The notes beneath the pieces are model-generated. The model saw nothing but the letters and a program-made list of their open reading frames with translations, did no database searches and was not told the origin of the DNA. A stretch of 64,000 nt of DNA, taken from assembly GCA_963814875.1 (NCBI GenBank), contig CAWFFJ010000015.1, positions 1 to 64,000 on the forward strand, written 5' to 3'. Positions within the stretch are counted from its first letter, which is position 1. Each line of letters opens with the position of its first letter. The stretch is from CAVSIS01 sp963814875 (GTDB lineage Bacteria > Acidobacteriota > Thermoanaerobaculia > Thermoanaerobaculales > Sulfomarinibacteraceae). Of the stretch, positions 44,580 through 52,714 are shown one piece after another. Both the position numbers and the translations under genes were made by a program.

Positions 44580-45110
44580 ATGCGCTTCGCCACCCCCCTC
44601 TTCGTCGTCGTCCTGATCGCCGCCGCGGTCGTGATGTATCTCAACGCCCACTCCGCGAAGTCCGCTCTCGACTCGGTGACCCACGTCGCCGTCGACCTGC
44701 GCGAGGCCGATGCTACCGCGAGCGCCTTCGATCCGGCCCAGGCGCGGCGGGTGCTGAGCGCGCTCGAGTCCCTCGCCGCCCAGCCCGAGCAGGCGGCCTC
44801 CCACGTCGGCGACCTCCGGGCGATCGCCGCCCGCGCCGCCGACTGGGCGCGCGGCGCCCCGGTGCCGTCCGCCGAGCTCCACGCCGCGGTCTGTCTGCGC
44901 TCGGCGGCCGACGCGTTGCGCGCCTACGCCCTCAGGCCCTCGCCGGATCCGCTCGCGACCGCCATGCGCAAGCTCGCCGAGGCGCGCGCGGCGCTCGCAG
45001 GCCAGGTCGAGAGGCCGGGCGCGATCGGCGGCGTCGAGGACCAGATCGAGAACCTCGACCGCGCCCACCAAGAGCAGCTCCAACGCCTCGACGAGGAGCT
45101 GAAGCACTGA
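44580..45110 (+). CDS. Small membrane-anchored helical protein
   Basis: A 176-residue protein with one N-terminal membrane helix (LFVVVLIAAAVVMYL) followed by an all-helical, Ala/Arg/Glu-rich body that ends in a heptad-like stretch (VEDQIENLDRAHQEQLQRLDEEL). It resembles the periplasmic part of a chemoreceptor-like or four-helix-bundle sensor but has no output domain. ATG 44580 is preferred over longer starts because the helix begins directly there and TACACT lies 16 bases upstream. It is not recognised. It converges on the minus-strand gene at 45253. Confidence 0.5.
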   Translation: MRFATPLFVVVLIAAAVVMYLNAHSAKSALDSVTHVAVDLREADATASAFDPAQARRVLSALESLAAQPEQAASHVGDLRAIAARAADWARGAPVPSAELHAAVCLRSAADALRAYALRPSPDPLATAMRKLAEARAALAGQVERPGAIGGVEDQIENLDRAHQEQLQRLDEELKH

Positions 45111-45124
45111 CCACAGCGCTTTTC

Positions 45125-45252
45125 ACCACAGAGGCTCAGAGAGACTTGCAGGGAGCTGGCGCGAAGCGTCTGGCGCTTCACGTCTTGCCTCTCGCGTCTT
45201 ACCTCCTGCCAGGCGGGCGAAGCCCGCGTCTGTGTCTCCGTGCCTCTGTGGT
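45125..45252. repeat. ACCACAGAGG-type inverted arms between convergent genes
   Basis: Arms 45125-45148 (ACCACAGAGGCTCAGAG) and 45229-45252 (ending GCCTCTGTGGT) face each other. Between them, about 45180-45205 is an inverted copy of the AGACGCGAGAGG repeat core and GCGGGC-TTC-GCCCGC is a small hairpin. It occupies the whole convergent gap. Confidence 0.7.
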
Positions 45253-45642
45253 TCAAGTCCCTGCGATGACGAGGCCGAGGTTGGCGAGCAGCTCCGCGGA
45301 CAGGTTGGTCGTCGTCACCGGCCCCGCCCCGTGCCGCTGGAGGGCGGCGGCGAGCACCGCGAGCCAGCGCTGGACCGCCGCGGTCCGCTCGACCGGCGCG
45401 AGCGGCCACAGCCGCACCACCGTGGAGCGCTCGTGGCGTGCAACGAAGGCCACCGGGTGCAGCGGCCGCGCCAGCTCGACCACCACGCCGTCAAACAGGG
45501 CCGCCTCGGCGCCCCGGCGCAGCCATCCGCCCTCGACCTTGAGCACCGCCCGCCCCCAACGCTGAACCTCGGGCTCGATCCCGGTCACCGCGCGGGCGAA
45601 GTCCATCACGCCGTCGAGTACCAGGTGTGGCATCAGCCGCAC
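45253..45642 (-). CDS. Small protein of unknown function
   Basis: A soluble protein of 129 residues from GTG 45642, or 126 from ATG 45633 (MPHLVLDGVMDF). The pattern of one catalytic-looking N-terminal MPHL and mixed alpha/beta content is only loosely like tautomerase-fold proteins, so I do not assign it. It is Arg/Ala/Leu-rich with no membrane segment. Repeat copy B starts 12 bases upstream of the GTG and separates the gene from a strong TATACT box at 45880-45885. Confidence 0.5.
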   Translation of the reverse strand: MRLMPHLVLDGVMDFARAVTGIEPEVQRWGRAVLKVEGGWLRRGAEAALFDGVVVELARPLHPVAFVARHERSTVVRLWPLAPVERTAAVQRWLAVLAAALQRHGAGPVTTTNLSAELLANLGLVIAGT

Positions 45643-45653
45643 TCTCGCGTGTG

Positions 45654-45795
45654 AGCCTGCATTCCTCACCACCTCCCGAGTGCGGGCGCCGATCTGCCAG
45701 CCATCTGCGCCTGCGCGACTCGGCGCCTCACCGCTCAATGACTCAGCGCCGACAGGTGTTTCGGCGCCCACGTGACGTGGTGAGAGGCGCAGGCT
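45654..45795. repeat. 142-bp inverted-repeat element, copy B
   Basis: Ends are AGCCTGCATTCCTCACCA and the reverse complement of AGCCTGCGCCTCTCACCA. Inner blocks GGGCGCCGATCTGCCAGCC, CTCGGCGCCTC and TTCGGCGCCC match copy A in reverse orientation. It carries GTGACG at 45772-45777, 17 bases before the end, but no -10 follows (TGGCGC). Confidence 0.8.
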
Positions 45796-45834
45796 GGCGC
45801 GCCGCAAACCCAGCACTGGCGGCCGGCCGAGACG

Positions 45835-45873
45835 TCAGTCGGCGTCCTTCATGACGCTCGTCTCAACCGTCAT
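45835..45873 (-). CDS. Possible 12-residue leaderless peptide
   Basis: ATG 45873 lies exactly 6 bases after TATACT and opens MTVETSVMKDAD, which ends at TGA 45835. By the spacing rule seen at other genes this ATG should be translated. It may be a leader peptide for the gene at 45642, or the remnant start of a gene interrupted by repeat copy B. It is very short, so coding status is unproven. Confidence 0.3.
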   Translation of the reverse strand: MTVETSVMKDAD

Positions 45874-45879
45874 GGGCGG

Positions 45880-45885
45880 AGTATA
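45880..45885 (-). promoter_or_regulatory. Leaderless -10 box before 12-residue frame
   Basis: TATACT on the minus strand, 6 bases before the ATG at 45873. It is probably the promoter of the transcript that runs through repeat copy B into the gene at 45642. Confidence 0.5.
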
Positions 45886-45917
45886 CCCGCCCCGCAGTCG
45901 TGACCGGCCCGGCGGTT

Positions 45918-45951
45918 CCCATGACAGGTGACGGGGTGAGAAAAGCAGGCT
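45918..45951 (+). repeat. Solo end of the inverted-repeat element, copy C
   Basis: Only one end is present: GTGACG...GGTGAGAAAAGCAGGCT, matching the right end of copy B and the left ends of copies A and D. No partner end was found nearby. Confidence 0.65.
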
Positions 45952-45956
45952 AGGAT
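45928..45956 (+). promoter_or_regulatory. comF promoter built from a repeat end
   Basis: GTGACG (45928-45933) as -35 and TAGGAT (45951-45956) as -10 are 17 bases apart. The last T of the repeat end GCAGGCT is the first base of the -10. The GTG start is 7 bases further on, so the message should be leaderless. Confidence 0.6.
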
Positions 45957-45963
45957 AACTGCC

Positions 45964-46686
45964 GTGGGTGTGGCGGGGTGGTTGTCTGCGATCCCTGAGA
46001 TCCTCCTCCCAACCGTCTGCGCCGCGTGTAGCGAGCCTCTCCCCGGCCTGGCCCGTGCGCTCTGTCCGACCTGCGCTGCGGCGCTCGTCCCTCTCGCCGG
46101 CCCTCGCTGCCCGCGCTGCGCCGGTCCGGCTGATGAGGAGGACGTGCCGTGCCTTGCCTGTCAGGCCTCCGAGCCGCCCCAGCTCGCCACGGTGGCGTGG
46201 GGCGAGTACGACGGAAGCCTGCGACGCGCCCTGCTCGCGCTCAAGCACGGGGCGCGGGACGAGCTCGCCCGTCCGCTCGGTCGCCGGCTCGCCGCGCGCA
46301 TCGCGGCCCAGCCATGGGCCTCCAGTCTCGACCTCGTGAGCCCGATGCCGTCGCACCCGCTCCGGCGACTTCGCCACCCGTGGACGGCCGCCGGGCTGCT
46401 CGCCCACGTGGTCGGCCGGGAGCTTCGCCTTCCAGTCCGCACCGGCCTGCGCCGGCGCGGCCTCGGCCGCCAGGCGACACGAACGCGCGCGGCACGACTC
46501 GAGCTGCCGAAGCGTGCCTTCGTCGGCCGCCCCGCGGCTCGCGGGCGGCGGGTGCTGCTCGTCGACGATGTCTGTACCACCGGAACCACCCTGCGCCGAG
46601 CCACCGCCGCCCTGCTCGCAGCCGGCGCTGACGCGGTCTACTGTGCGGCGCTGGCGTGGACGCCAGACGCCCGGAGGCTTTCATGA
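45964..46686 (+). CDS. comF: ComF family phosphoribosyltransferase-like protein
   Basis: A 240-residue cytoplasmic protein linked to DNA uptake in competent bacteria and otherwise of unsettled function. Four Cys pairs in the first 70 residues (CAAC, CPTC, CPRC, CLAC) form the expected zinc fingers. The PRTase core follows, with VLLVDDVCTTGTTLRRA as the PRPP-binding loop. Length is normal. The GTG start is 7 bases after TAGGAT. It overlaps proline dehydrogenase as ATGA. No other competence gene is in the window. Confidence 0.9.
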   Translation: MGVAGWLSAIPEILLPTVCAACSEPLPGLARALCPTCAAALVPLAGPRCPRCAGPADEEDVPCLACQASEPPQLATVAWGEYDGSLRRALLALKHGARDELARPLGRRLAARIAAQPWASSLDLVSPMPSHPLRRLRHPWTAAGLLAHVVGRELRLPVRTGLRRRGLGRQATRTRAARLELPKRAFVGRPAARGRRVLLVDDVCTTGTTLRRATAALLAAGADAVYCAALAWTPDARRLS

Positions 46687-47588
46687 GCGTGTTCGACGCG
46701 TTGGTCAAGCACGGCATGCCGCTCGTCCCCAAGTTCATCGTCGGACGCGTGGCCCGACGCTACGTTGCCGGCGAGACGGTCGAAGACGCCGTCGACACGA
46801 TCCGCAGGCTCAAGGTGGAAGGAGCGATGGCAACGGTCGACGTGCTCGGTGAGGAGGTCCACGAGCGGGGCATGGCACAGTCTGCGGTCGAGCAGTACCT
46901 CGGCCTCTTCGATACCATCGCCCGCGAAGGTCTCGACTGCAACGTGTCGATCAAACCGACTCTGCTCGGTCTCAAGATCGACGAGGGCTTCTGCAGCGAC
47001 ATGATCTCCGCCGTCGTGGCGAAGGGTGCCGAGCACGACAACTTCGTGCGCATCGACATGGAGGACCACACCTGTACCGAGGCCACGCTCCGCCTCTACC
47101 GGACCATGAAGGAACGGCACGGGCACGTCGGGGTCGTGCTCCAGGCCTACATGCACCGCACCCTCGCGGACATCGATGCCCTCCTGCCGCTGGAGCCGAA
47201 CCTCCGGCTGTGCAAGGGGATCTACCGTGAACCACGGGCGATCTCCTGGCACGACTTCGACACTGTCCGCGCCAACTTCGTGTACTGCCTCGAGAAGCTG
47301 CTCGCTGGCGGTGCCTACGTCGGGATCGCGACCCACGACCCTTATCTGGTGTGGGCAGGCATGAGCGTTGTCGACCGCCTCGGCCTCGACCGCAACAGCT
47401 ACGAGTTCCAGATGCTGCTCGGCGTCGACCCGGAGCTGCGGCGAGCGATCCTCGGGCTCGGCCACCGGCTGCGCGTCTACGTTCCTTTCGGCCCCGACTG
47501 GTACCCCTACTCCATGCGCCGGCTGCGCGAGAACCCGACCGTCGCCCGCCACGTGATGCGGGCGATGCTGGGCCTCAAGGGGATGTAG
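46683..47588 (+). CDS. Proline dehydrogenase (monofunctional)
   Basis: A 301-residue FAD enzyme that oxidises proline to pyrroline-5-carboxylate. It is a short bacterial PutB/PRODH type without the P5C dehydrogenase half. SIKPTLLGLKID, FVRIDMEDHTCTEATL, VLQAYMHRTLADI, LCKGIYREP and VGIATHDP line the flavin barrel. The C-terminal YVPFGPDWYPYSMRRLRENP carries the substrate-binding arginine pair (RRLRENP). The ATG overlaps the comF stop as ATGA. It may work with the glutamate dehydrogenase at 58175 in proline-to-oxoglutarate use, but no P5C dehydrogenase is in the window. Confidence 0.93.
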   Translation: MSVFDALVKHGMPLVPKFIVGRVARRYVAGETVEDAVDTIRRLKVEGAMATVDVLGEEVHERGMAQSAVEQYLGLFDTIAREGLDCNVSIKPTLLGLKIDEGFCSDMISAVVAKGAEHDNFVRIDMEDHTCTEATLRLYRTMKERHGHVGVVLQAYMHRTLADIDALLPLEPNLRLCKGIYREPRAISWHDFDTVRANFVYCLEKLLAGGAYVGIATHDPYLVWAGMSVVDRLGLDRNSYEFQMLLGVDPELRRAILGLGHRLRVYVPFGPDWYPYSMRRLRENPTVARHVMRAMLGLKGM

Positions 47589-47797
47589 CGCGCCTCCTCC
47601 AAGATCCAGAGACATCAGGCCATTACTGCGGTCTCGACCCTCGCCGGCCTGCGGCCTGCCGCCCGACACCGGGATTCGGGCGCCCAATCCCTGTGGACCA
47701 CGGCCGGCAGCAGAGGTTCTCACGCTTGCCCTGGAGCGCTCTTGGGTTGCGGTCGAAGCCCGCGCTGTGACACGCGCTGCCTGATACCATCTTCGTC
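47589..47797 (+). other. Intergenic gap with a palindrome
   Basis: A 209-base gap. GGGATT-C-GGGCGCCC-AATCCC at 47671-47691 is nearly palindromic and may be a terminator or a dispersed repeat. TACCAT at 47785-47790 is the -10 of the exchanger gene. Confidence 0.45.
47785..47790 (+). promoter_or_regulatory. Leaderless -10 box of exchanger gene
   Basis: TACCAT ends 7 bases before the GTG at 47798. Confidence 0.45.
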
Positions 47798-48757
47798 GTG
47801 CCAGAGATCAGTCCTCTGCTCGCATCGGCGATGGTGGTGGGCGGCATCCTGCTGCTCGCCCTCGGTGCGTCCTGGCTGGTGGACGGTGCCTCGCGGCTCG
47901 CCCTCGGGCTCGGCATCGCACCGATGATTGTCGGGCTCACGGTGGTCGGTTTCGGTACCTCGATGCCCGAGCTCTCGGTCTCGGTGCTCGCGGCCGCGCG
48001 CGGTTCCGGCGGCCTGAGCCTCGGCAACGCGGTCGGTTCCAACATCATGAACCTGCTGCTGGTGCTCGGGCTCGCGGCGGTGATCGCCCCCATCCAGGTC
48101 GCCGGCGGCGCGCGCGGCGTCCGTCGCGACCTCGTCTGGGGTCTCCTCCCGGCTGTCCTCCTCCTGGTTGCCGCGTACGACGGTCGCATCGACCGCCCTC
48201 TCGCGCTCGGGCTGATCGGACTGTTCGCTGCCTTCTTGACGACCTGCCTCGTGAGAGCCCGGCGGACCGCAGCCGATGACGACCTCCCCGCCCGAGTGCG
48301 CGGCACACCCACCCGTCACGTAATGCTCACCCTCGTCGGCATCGTGGTGCTGGTCGCCGGCGCCGAGTCGATGGTGCGCGGCGGCGTCAGCCTGGCGCGG
48401 GCGTTCGGGATCAGCGAGGCGGTCATCGGCCTCTCTCTGGTCGCGTTCGGCACCTCCCTGCCCGAGCTCGCCACATCGGTCGCCGCCGCGATCAAGCGGG
48501 AGTCCGATCTTTCGGTCGGCAACGTACTCGGCTCCAATGTCTTCAATCTCGGGCTCATCATCGGGCTCGCCTTCACCCTGCGCCCCGGCAGCGTCCCGGT
48601 CTTCGTGATCCACCAGGACCTGCCGATCCTCGTCATAGCGACGGTCGTCGTCGGGTTGGTGATCCTGCGCGACGGACGGATCGGACGCGGCGAGGGCGCC
48701 GCCTTGCTCGCGCTGTTCGCCGGCTACGTCGTCTTCCTCGCCGTCCGCGGCGGCTGA
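47798..48757 (+). CDS. Ca2+/cation:Na+ (H+) antiporter, YrbG family
   Basis: A 319-residue inner-membrane exchanger of the CaCA superfamily with about ten helices in two inverted halves. The two alpha-repeats are present: VVGFGTSMPELSVSVLAA with GNAVGSNIMNLLLVLG, and LVAFGTSLPELATSVAAA with GNVLGSNVFNLGLIIG. A short cytoplasmic loop (RARRTAADDDLPARVRG) lies between them. Length is normal for YrbG. It is a single gene behind its own promoter. Confidence 0.93.
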   Translation: MPEISPLLASAMVVGGILLLALGASWLVDGASRLALGLGIAPMIVGLTVVGFGTSMPELSVSVLAAARGSGGLSLGNAVGSNIMNLLLVLGLAAVIAPIQVAGGARGVRRDLVWGLLPAVLLLVAAYDGRIDRPLALGLIGLFAAFLTTCLVRARRTAADDDLPARVRGTPTRHVMLTLVGIVVLVAGAESMVRGGVSLARAFGISEAVIGLSLVAFGTSLPELATSVAAAIKRESDLSVGNVLGSNVFNLGLIIGLAFTLRPGSVPVFVIHQDLPILVIATVVVGLVILRDGRIGRGEGAALLALFAGYVVFLAVRGG

Positions 48758-48794
48758 TCCCCAGGCAACCCGGCCGCCCTCGCCGCTGGCCGGC

Positions 48795-50102
48795 TCACCC
48801 CTCCGGCGCGGCCAGCACCAGCACCAGGTCCGCGACGTTGGTGCCGGTCGGGCCGGTCACCACCGAATCGCCCGCGGCGGCCAGCGCCGGTCCGCTGTCG
48901 TTGGCCGCGAGGTCGATCTCGGGGTCGCGCCCCGCTGCAATCATCCGCGTGGCGGTCGACCCATCGACCAGCCCTCCCGCCGCGCCCCCGATCCCGTCGA
49001 CCCCGTCCGTGCCGGCGGCCAGCATCACCCGGCCCTCACGACCGGCGATGGCCACCGCCGCAGCCAGGGCGAGCTCTTGGCTGCGGCCGCCGCGGCCGCT
49101 CCCCCGCACCGTGACCGTGGTCTCGCCGCCGAGGACCACGGCGTGCGGCGTCGCGGGCCGCAGGGCGGTGGCGAGGGATCCGAGCACGCGGCCCCAGTGG
49201 GCCGCCTCGCCGGTGAGAGGCCGCGCGACAGTCGTAACTTCGATCCCGGCATCCCGCAGGGCAGCAACCGCGGCTGCGACCGCCGTGCGGTTGTCGCCGA
49301 GAATCGCCCACGAACCGGAAGCCAGTGGCGGTGACGGCGAGCCGCACGCGTGGCGTAGCGTCGCCACGACGGCGGCCGGTGACCGCTCGAGGAGGTTGCG
49401 GCGGGCGAGCACGTCGAGGGCGTCCGCGGGCCCGGTCGGCGAGGGCAGGGTCGGCCCGGAGCCGATGTCGGCGCGGTCCCCCACGACCACGTCGGACAGC
49501 ACCAGCGTTGCGAGCTGCGCAGGCCACGCCGCGCGTGCGAGGCCGCCGGCGGCGGCGACGAGCAGCGCCCGCCGTACGGTGTTGAGCTCTCCAATCGGCG
49601 CTCCCGCGGCGAGCAGGAGCCCGGTGACGACGGCGAGGTCCTCAAGCGTGATCCCGTCCACCGGCGCCGCGAGCAGCGCAGAGGCGCCGCCCGACAGCAA
49701 CACGACGAGCGCGTCGTCGCGGCCGAGATCAGCGGCAAGGGCGAGGAGCTCGCGGGCTGCGGCGGCGCCCCCAGCGTCGGGCAGCGGGTGGCCACCGCGA
49801 CGGACACGGACGTCCGCCTCAAACCGGGGCGGGATCGGGACGCCGTGGGGTACCAACAGCCAACACTCGGTCGCCCACCCCGGCGCCGCCGCCTGCCAGC
49901 CCGAGACCAGACCGGCCGCAGCCTTGCCGAGGGCGACCACGACCCTGCGCCCCGATGAGTAAGGCAGCGGTACCCCTCGAACCGAGATCGAGCGACCCTC
50001 GGCGCGAACCGCAGCGGCGACAAGGAGCTCGGGCTGCGCCGCCGCCAGCGCAGCCCGGAAAGCGGCCTCCGCGGCCGCACGCAGGATGTCGACCGAACCC
50101 AC
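48795..50102 (-). CDS. Glycerate 2-kinase (MOFRL/DUF4147 family)
   Basis: A 435-residue enzyme that phosphorylates glycerate to 2-phosphoglycerate, feeding enolase in lower glycolysis. Family blocks include VVALGKAAAGLV, VLLSGGASALLAAP, VLSDVVVGDRADIGSGPT, the MOFRL-domain GRGGRSQELALAAA, AAGTDGVDGIGGAAGG and the C-terminal TGPTGTNVADLVLVL. The GTG start lies 6 bases after TAGACT. It stands alone. Enolase itself starts at 63354. Confidence 0.93.
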   Translation of the reverse strand: MGSVDILRAAAEAAFRAALAAAQPELLVAAAVRAEGRSISVRGVPLPYSSGRRVVVALGKAAAGLVSGWQAAAPGWATECWLLVPHGVPIPPRFEADVRVRRGGHPLPDAGGAAAARELLALAADLGRDDALVVLLSGGASALLAAPVDGITLEDLAVVTGLLLAAGAPIGELNTVRRALLVAAAGGLARAAWPAQLATLVLSDVVVGDRADIGSGPTLPSPTGPADALDVLARRNLLERSPAAVVATLRHACGSPSPPLASGSWAILGDNRTAVAAAVAALRDAGIEVTTVARPLTGEAAHWGRVLGSLATALRPATPHAVVLGGETTVTVRGSGRGGRSQELALAAAVAIAGREGRVMLAAGTDGVDGIGGAAGGLVDGSTATRMIAAGRDPEIDLAANDSGPALAAAGDSVVTGPTGTNVADLVLVLAAPEG

Positions 50103-50108
50103 GCCTGA

Positions 50109-50114
50109 AGTCTA
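50109..50114 (-). promoter_or_regulatory. Leaderless -10 box of glycerate kinase gene
   Basis: TAGACT on the minus strand ends 6 bases before the GTG at 50102. The divergent zinc-ribbon/FHA gene uses a separate TATCAT-type box near 50155 and a leader of about 65 bases. Confidence 0.5.
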
Positions 50115-50229
50115 CCTCCGTGCGCTCGCGCGCCTGCCCGGACGGTCGGACCCTGCTATCATCGGGGGACCCCGGCGTCGATCGAGCGGCCTCAGGCGCT
50201 CGCGGCAGTCAGGCGAGGAGGAGGCGGCC

Positions 50230-50805
50230 GTGATCATCACGTGCCCCCAGTGCGCCACCCAGTACCGGTACGACCTGGCGCGGTTCGGCGGCAGCCAGCG
50301 CAAGCGGCTCAAGTGCACCAAGTGCGCCACGGTCTTCGAAGCGGTCAACCCCGAGGTCGACCACACCGACGCTACCAACGTCAGGCCGAAGAAGAAGACG
50401 GTTGCACATGAGGCGCCGGCGTCGCCCGACACCGACCGCATGAGGTTCGAGCCCGAGCAGCCGGAGCTGCCTGCGCTGGCTCCGCTCCCGCGCGACAAGA
50501 GGATTTCACTCGCGGTGATCGCGGGCACCCAGGCGGGGACCGTGTTCCCGGTCTCGCGCCCGAGGATCTACCTCGGCCGCGGTTCCAACATGGACATCCA
50601 ACTCCGCGACGCCGAGATCTCCCGGCGTCACGCGATGCTCGAGATCCGGGGCGCCACCACGGTCCTGGTCGACCTCGGTTCCACCAACGGCAGCTTCGTC
50701 GGCGGCGCACGGATCCAACAGGCCGAGGTCGCCAACCAGACCGAGTTCACCCTCGGGTCAACGACCCTGATGCTGATCGTCACCGACACCCGAGAGATGA
50801 CCTGA
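50230..50805 (+). CDS. Zinc-ribbon plus FHA domain protein
   Basis: A 191-residue cytoplasmic protein. The N-terminal MJ0042-type zinc ribbon has CPQC and CTKC 25-odd residues apart. A charged linker follows. The FHA domain (~100-190) has YLGRGSNMDIQL, ISRRHAMLEIRG and DLGSTNGSFVGG, the Arg, Ser, His and Asn of a phosphothreonine-binding site. GTG 50230 is chosen because it starts directly at IITCPQC, with GGAGGAGG at ~50217-50224. No Ser/Thr kinase is nearby. It lies upstream of the ABC operon and may regulate it. Confidence 0.88.
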   Translation: MIITCPQCATQYRYDLARFGGSQRKRLKCTKCATVFEAVNPEVDHTDATNVRPKKKTVAHEAPASPDTDRMRFEPEQPELPALAPLPRDKRISLAVIAGTQAGTVFPVSRPRIYLGRGSNMDIQLRDAEISRRHAMLEIRGATTVLVDLGSTNGSFVGGARIQQAEVANQTEFTLGSTTLMLIVTDTREMT

Positions 50806-51000
50806 CCGCCCGGTGGTCGATCTGACGGCCTTGCGCCATTCTGGCCGCGGCGAGGCCGCCCACAGGTGACGGAGATCGTGTCCAGATCTGGTAGGGAATT
50901 TGCTTGACAACGCCGATGGCGCGCCGGTCGCCCGGCTCGGCCGGCTGCCGACAGGCTCCCCATAACATGCGCGAGGAGAAGGCGTGAGGAGGACCGTCTC

Positions 51001-51954
<954 letters not shown>

Positions 51955-51955
51955 C

Positions 51956-52711
51956 ATGCCGTCCGGCGCCCGCAAGATCAACGCGATCACGAGGCGCGAG
52001 CTCGTCGCGTACTTCTCGTCGCCGCTCGCCTACATCGTGATGACAGCCTTCCTGCTGATGCAGGGTTACATCTTCTACCTCATCGTGTCGTACCTGAACA
52101 ACCCGATGACCCAGGCGATGGCGCCGCTGCAGCTGTTCTTCGGCGGGACCATCTTCTTCTGGCTGTTCCTGCTGTTCCTGGTTCCGGTCATCACCATGCG
52201 CCTGATCGCCGAGGAGCGCCGCTCGGGCACCATCGAGGTGCTGCTGACCTCGCCGGTCACCGAAGGCCAGGTGATCGTCGGCAAGTTCCTGGCCGCCTTC
52301 GTCTTCTACTTGGCGCTGTGGCTGCCGACCCTGATCTACGTGTTCATCCTGCGCCAGCACGCCACCATTGACCTGATGCCGGTGGCGGCGGGCTACGTCG
52401 GCGTCGCCGCCCTCGGCTGGCTCTTCCTCGGCGTCGGCACGTTCACCTCGACCCTGACCGACAATCAGCTGATCGCAGCCATCATCGCCTTCGCGGCGAT
52501 GGTGCTGCTGTTCTCGGTCGGGCTCATCGAGCAGCTCATGGTGTCGTCGTCAGCGATCAAGGCCGCGCTCGGTCAGATGAACCTGTGGACCCAGATGGAC
52601 GACTACGCGAAGGGCATCGTCGACACCCGCCACCTCGTCTACGAGCTGTCGGTGGGGATCCTGTTCCTGTTCCTCGCCACCAAGTCGCTCGAAGTCAAGA
52701 AGTGGAGGTGA
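51956..52711 (+). CDS. ABC-2 permease (GldF-like)
   Basis: A 251-residue membrane protein with six helices. ITRRELVAYFSSPLAYIVM at the N-terminus, PVITMRLIAEERRSGTIEVLLTSPVTEGQ and the last helix before LEVKKWR are hallmarks of GldF-type ABC-2 permeases. It follows the ATPase by 1 base and precedes the GldG-like gene by 3 bases, so the three are one operon. Confidence 0.92.
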   Translation: MPSGARKINAITRRELVAYFSSPLAYIVMTAFLLMQGYIFYLIVSYLNNPMTQAMAPLQLFFGGTIFFWLFLLFLVPVITMRLIAEERRSGTIEVLLTSPVTEGQVIVGKFLAAFVFYLALWLPTLIYVFILRQHATIDLMPVAAGYVGVAALGWLFLGVGTFTSTLTDNQLIAAIIAFAAMVLLFSVGLIEQLMVSSSAIKAALGQMNLWTQMDDYAKGIVDTRHLVYELSVGILFLFLATKSLEVKKWR

Positions 52712-52714
52712 GCG

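Noticed and set aside
45835..46407. Longer minus-strand frame through comF ending in the 12-residue peptide
   Set aside because: It is antisense to comF; only the last 12 codons behind TATACT have any support.
50904..50909. TTGACA upstream of the ABC operon as a promoter
   Set aside because: No -10 match lies 15-19 bases downstream, so it was not annotated.
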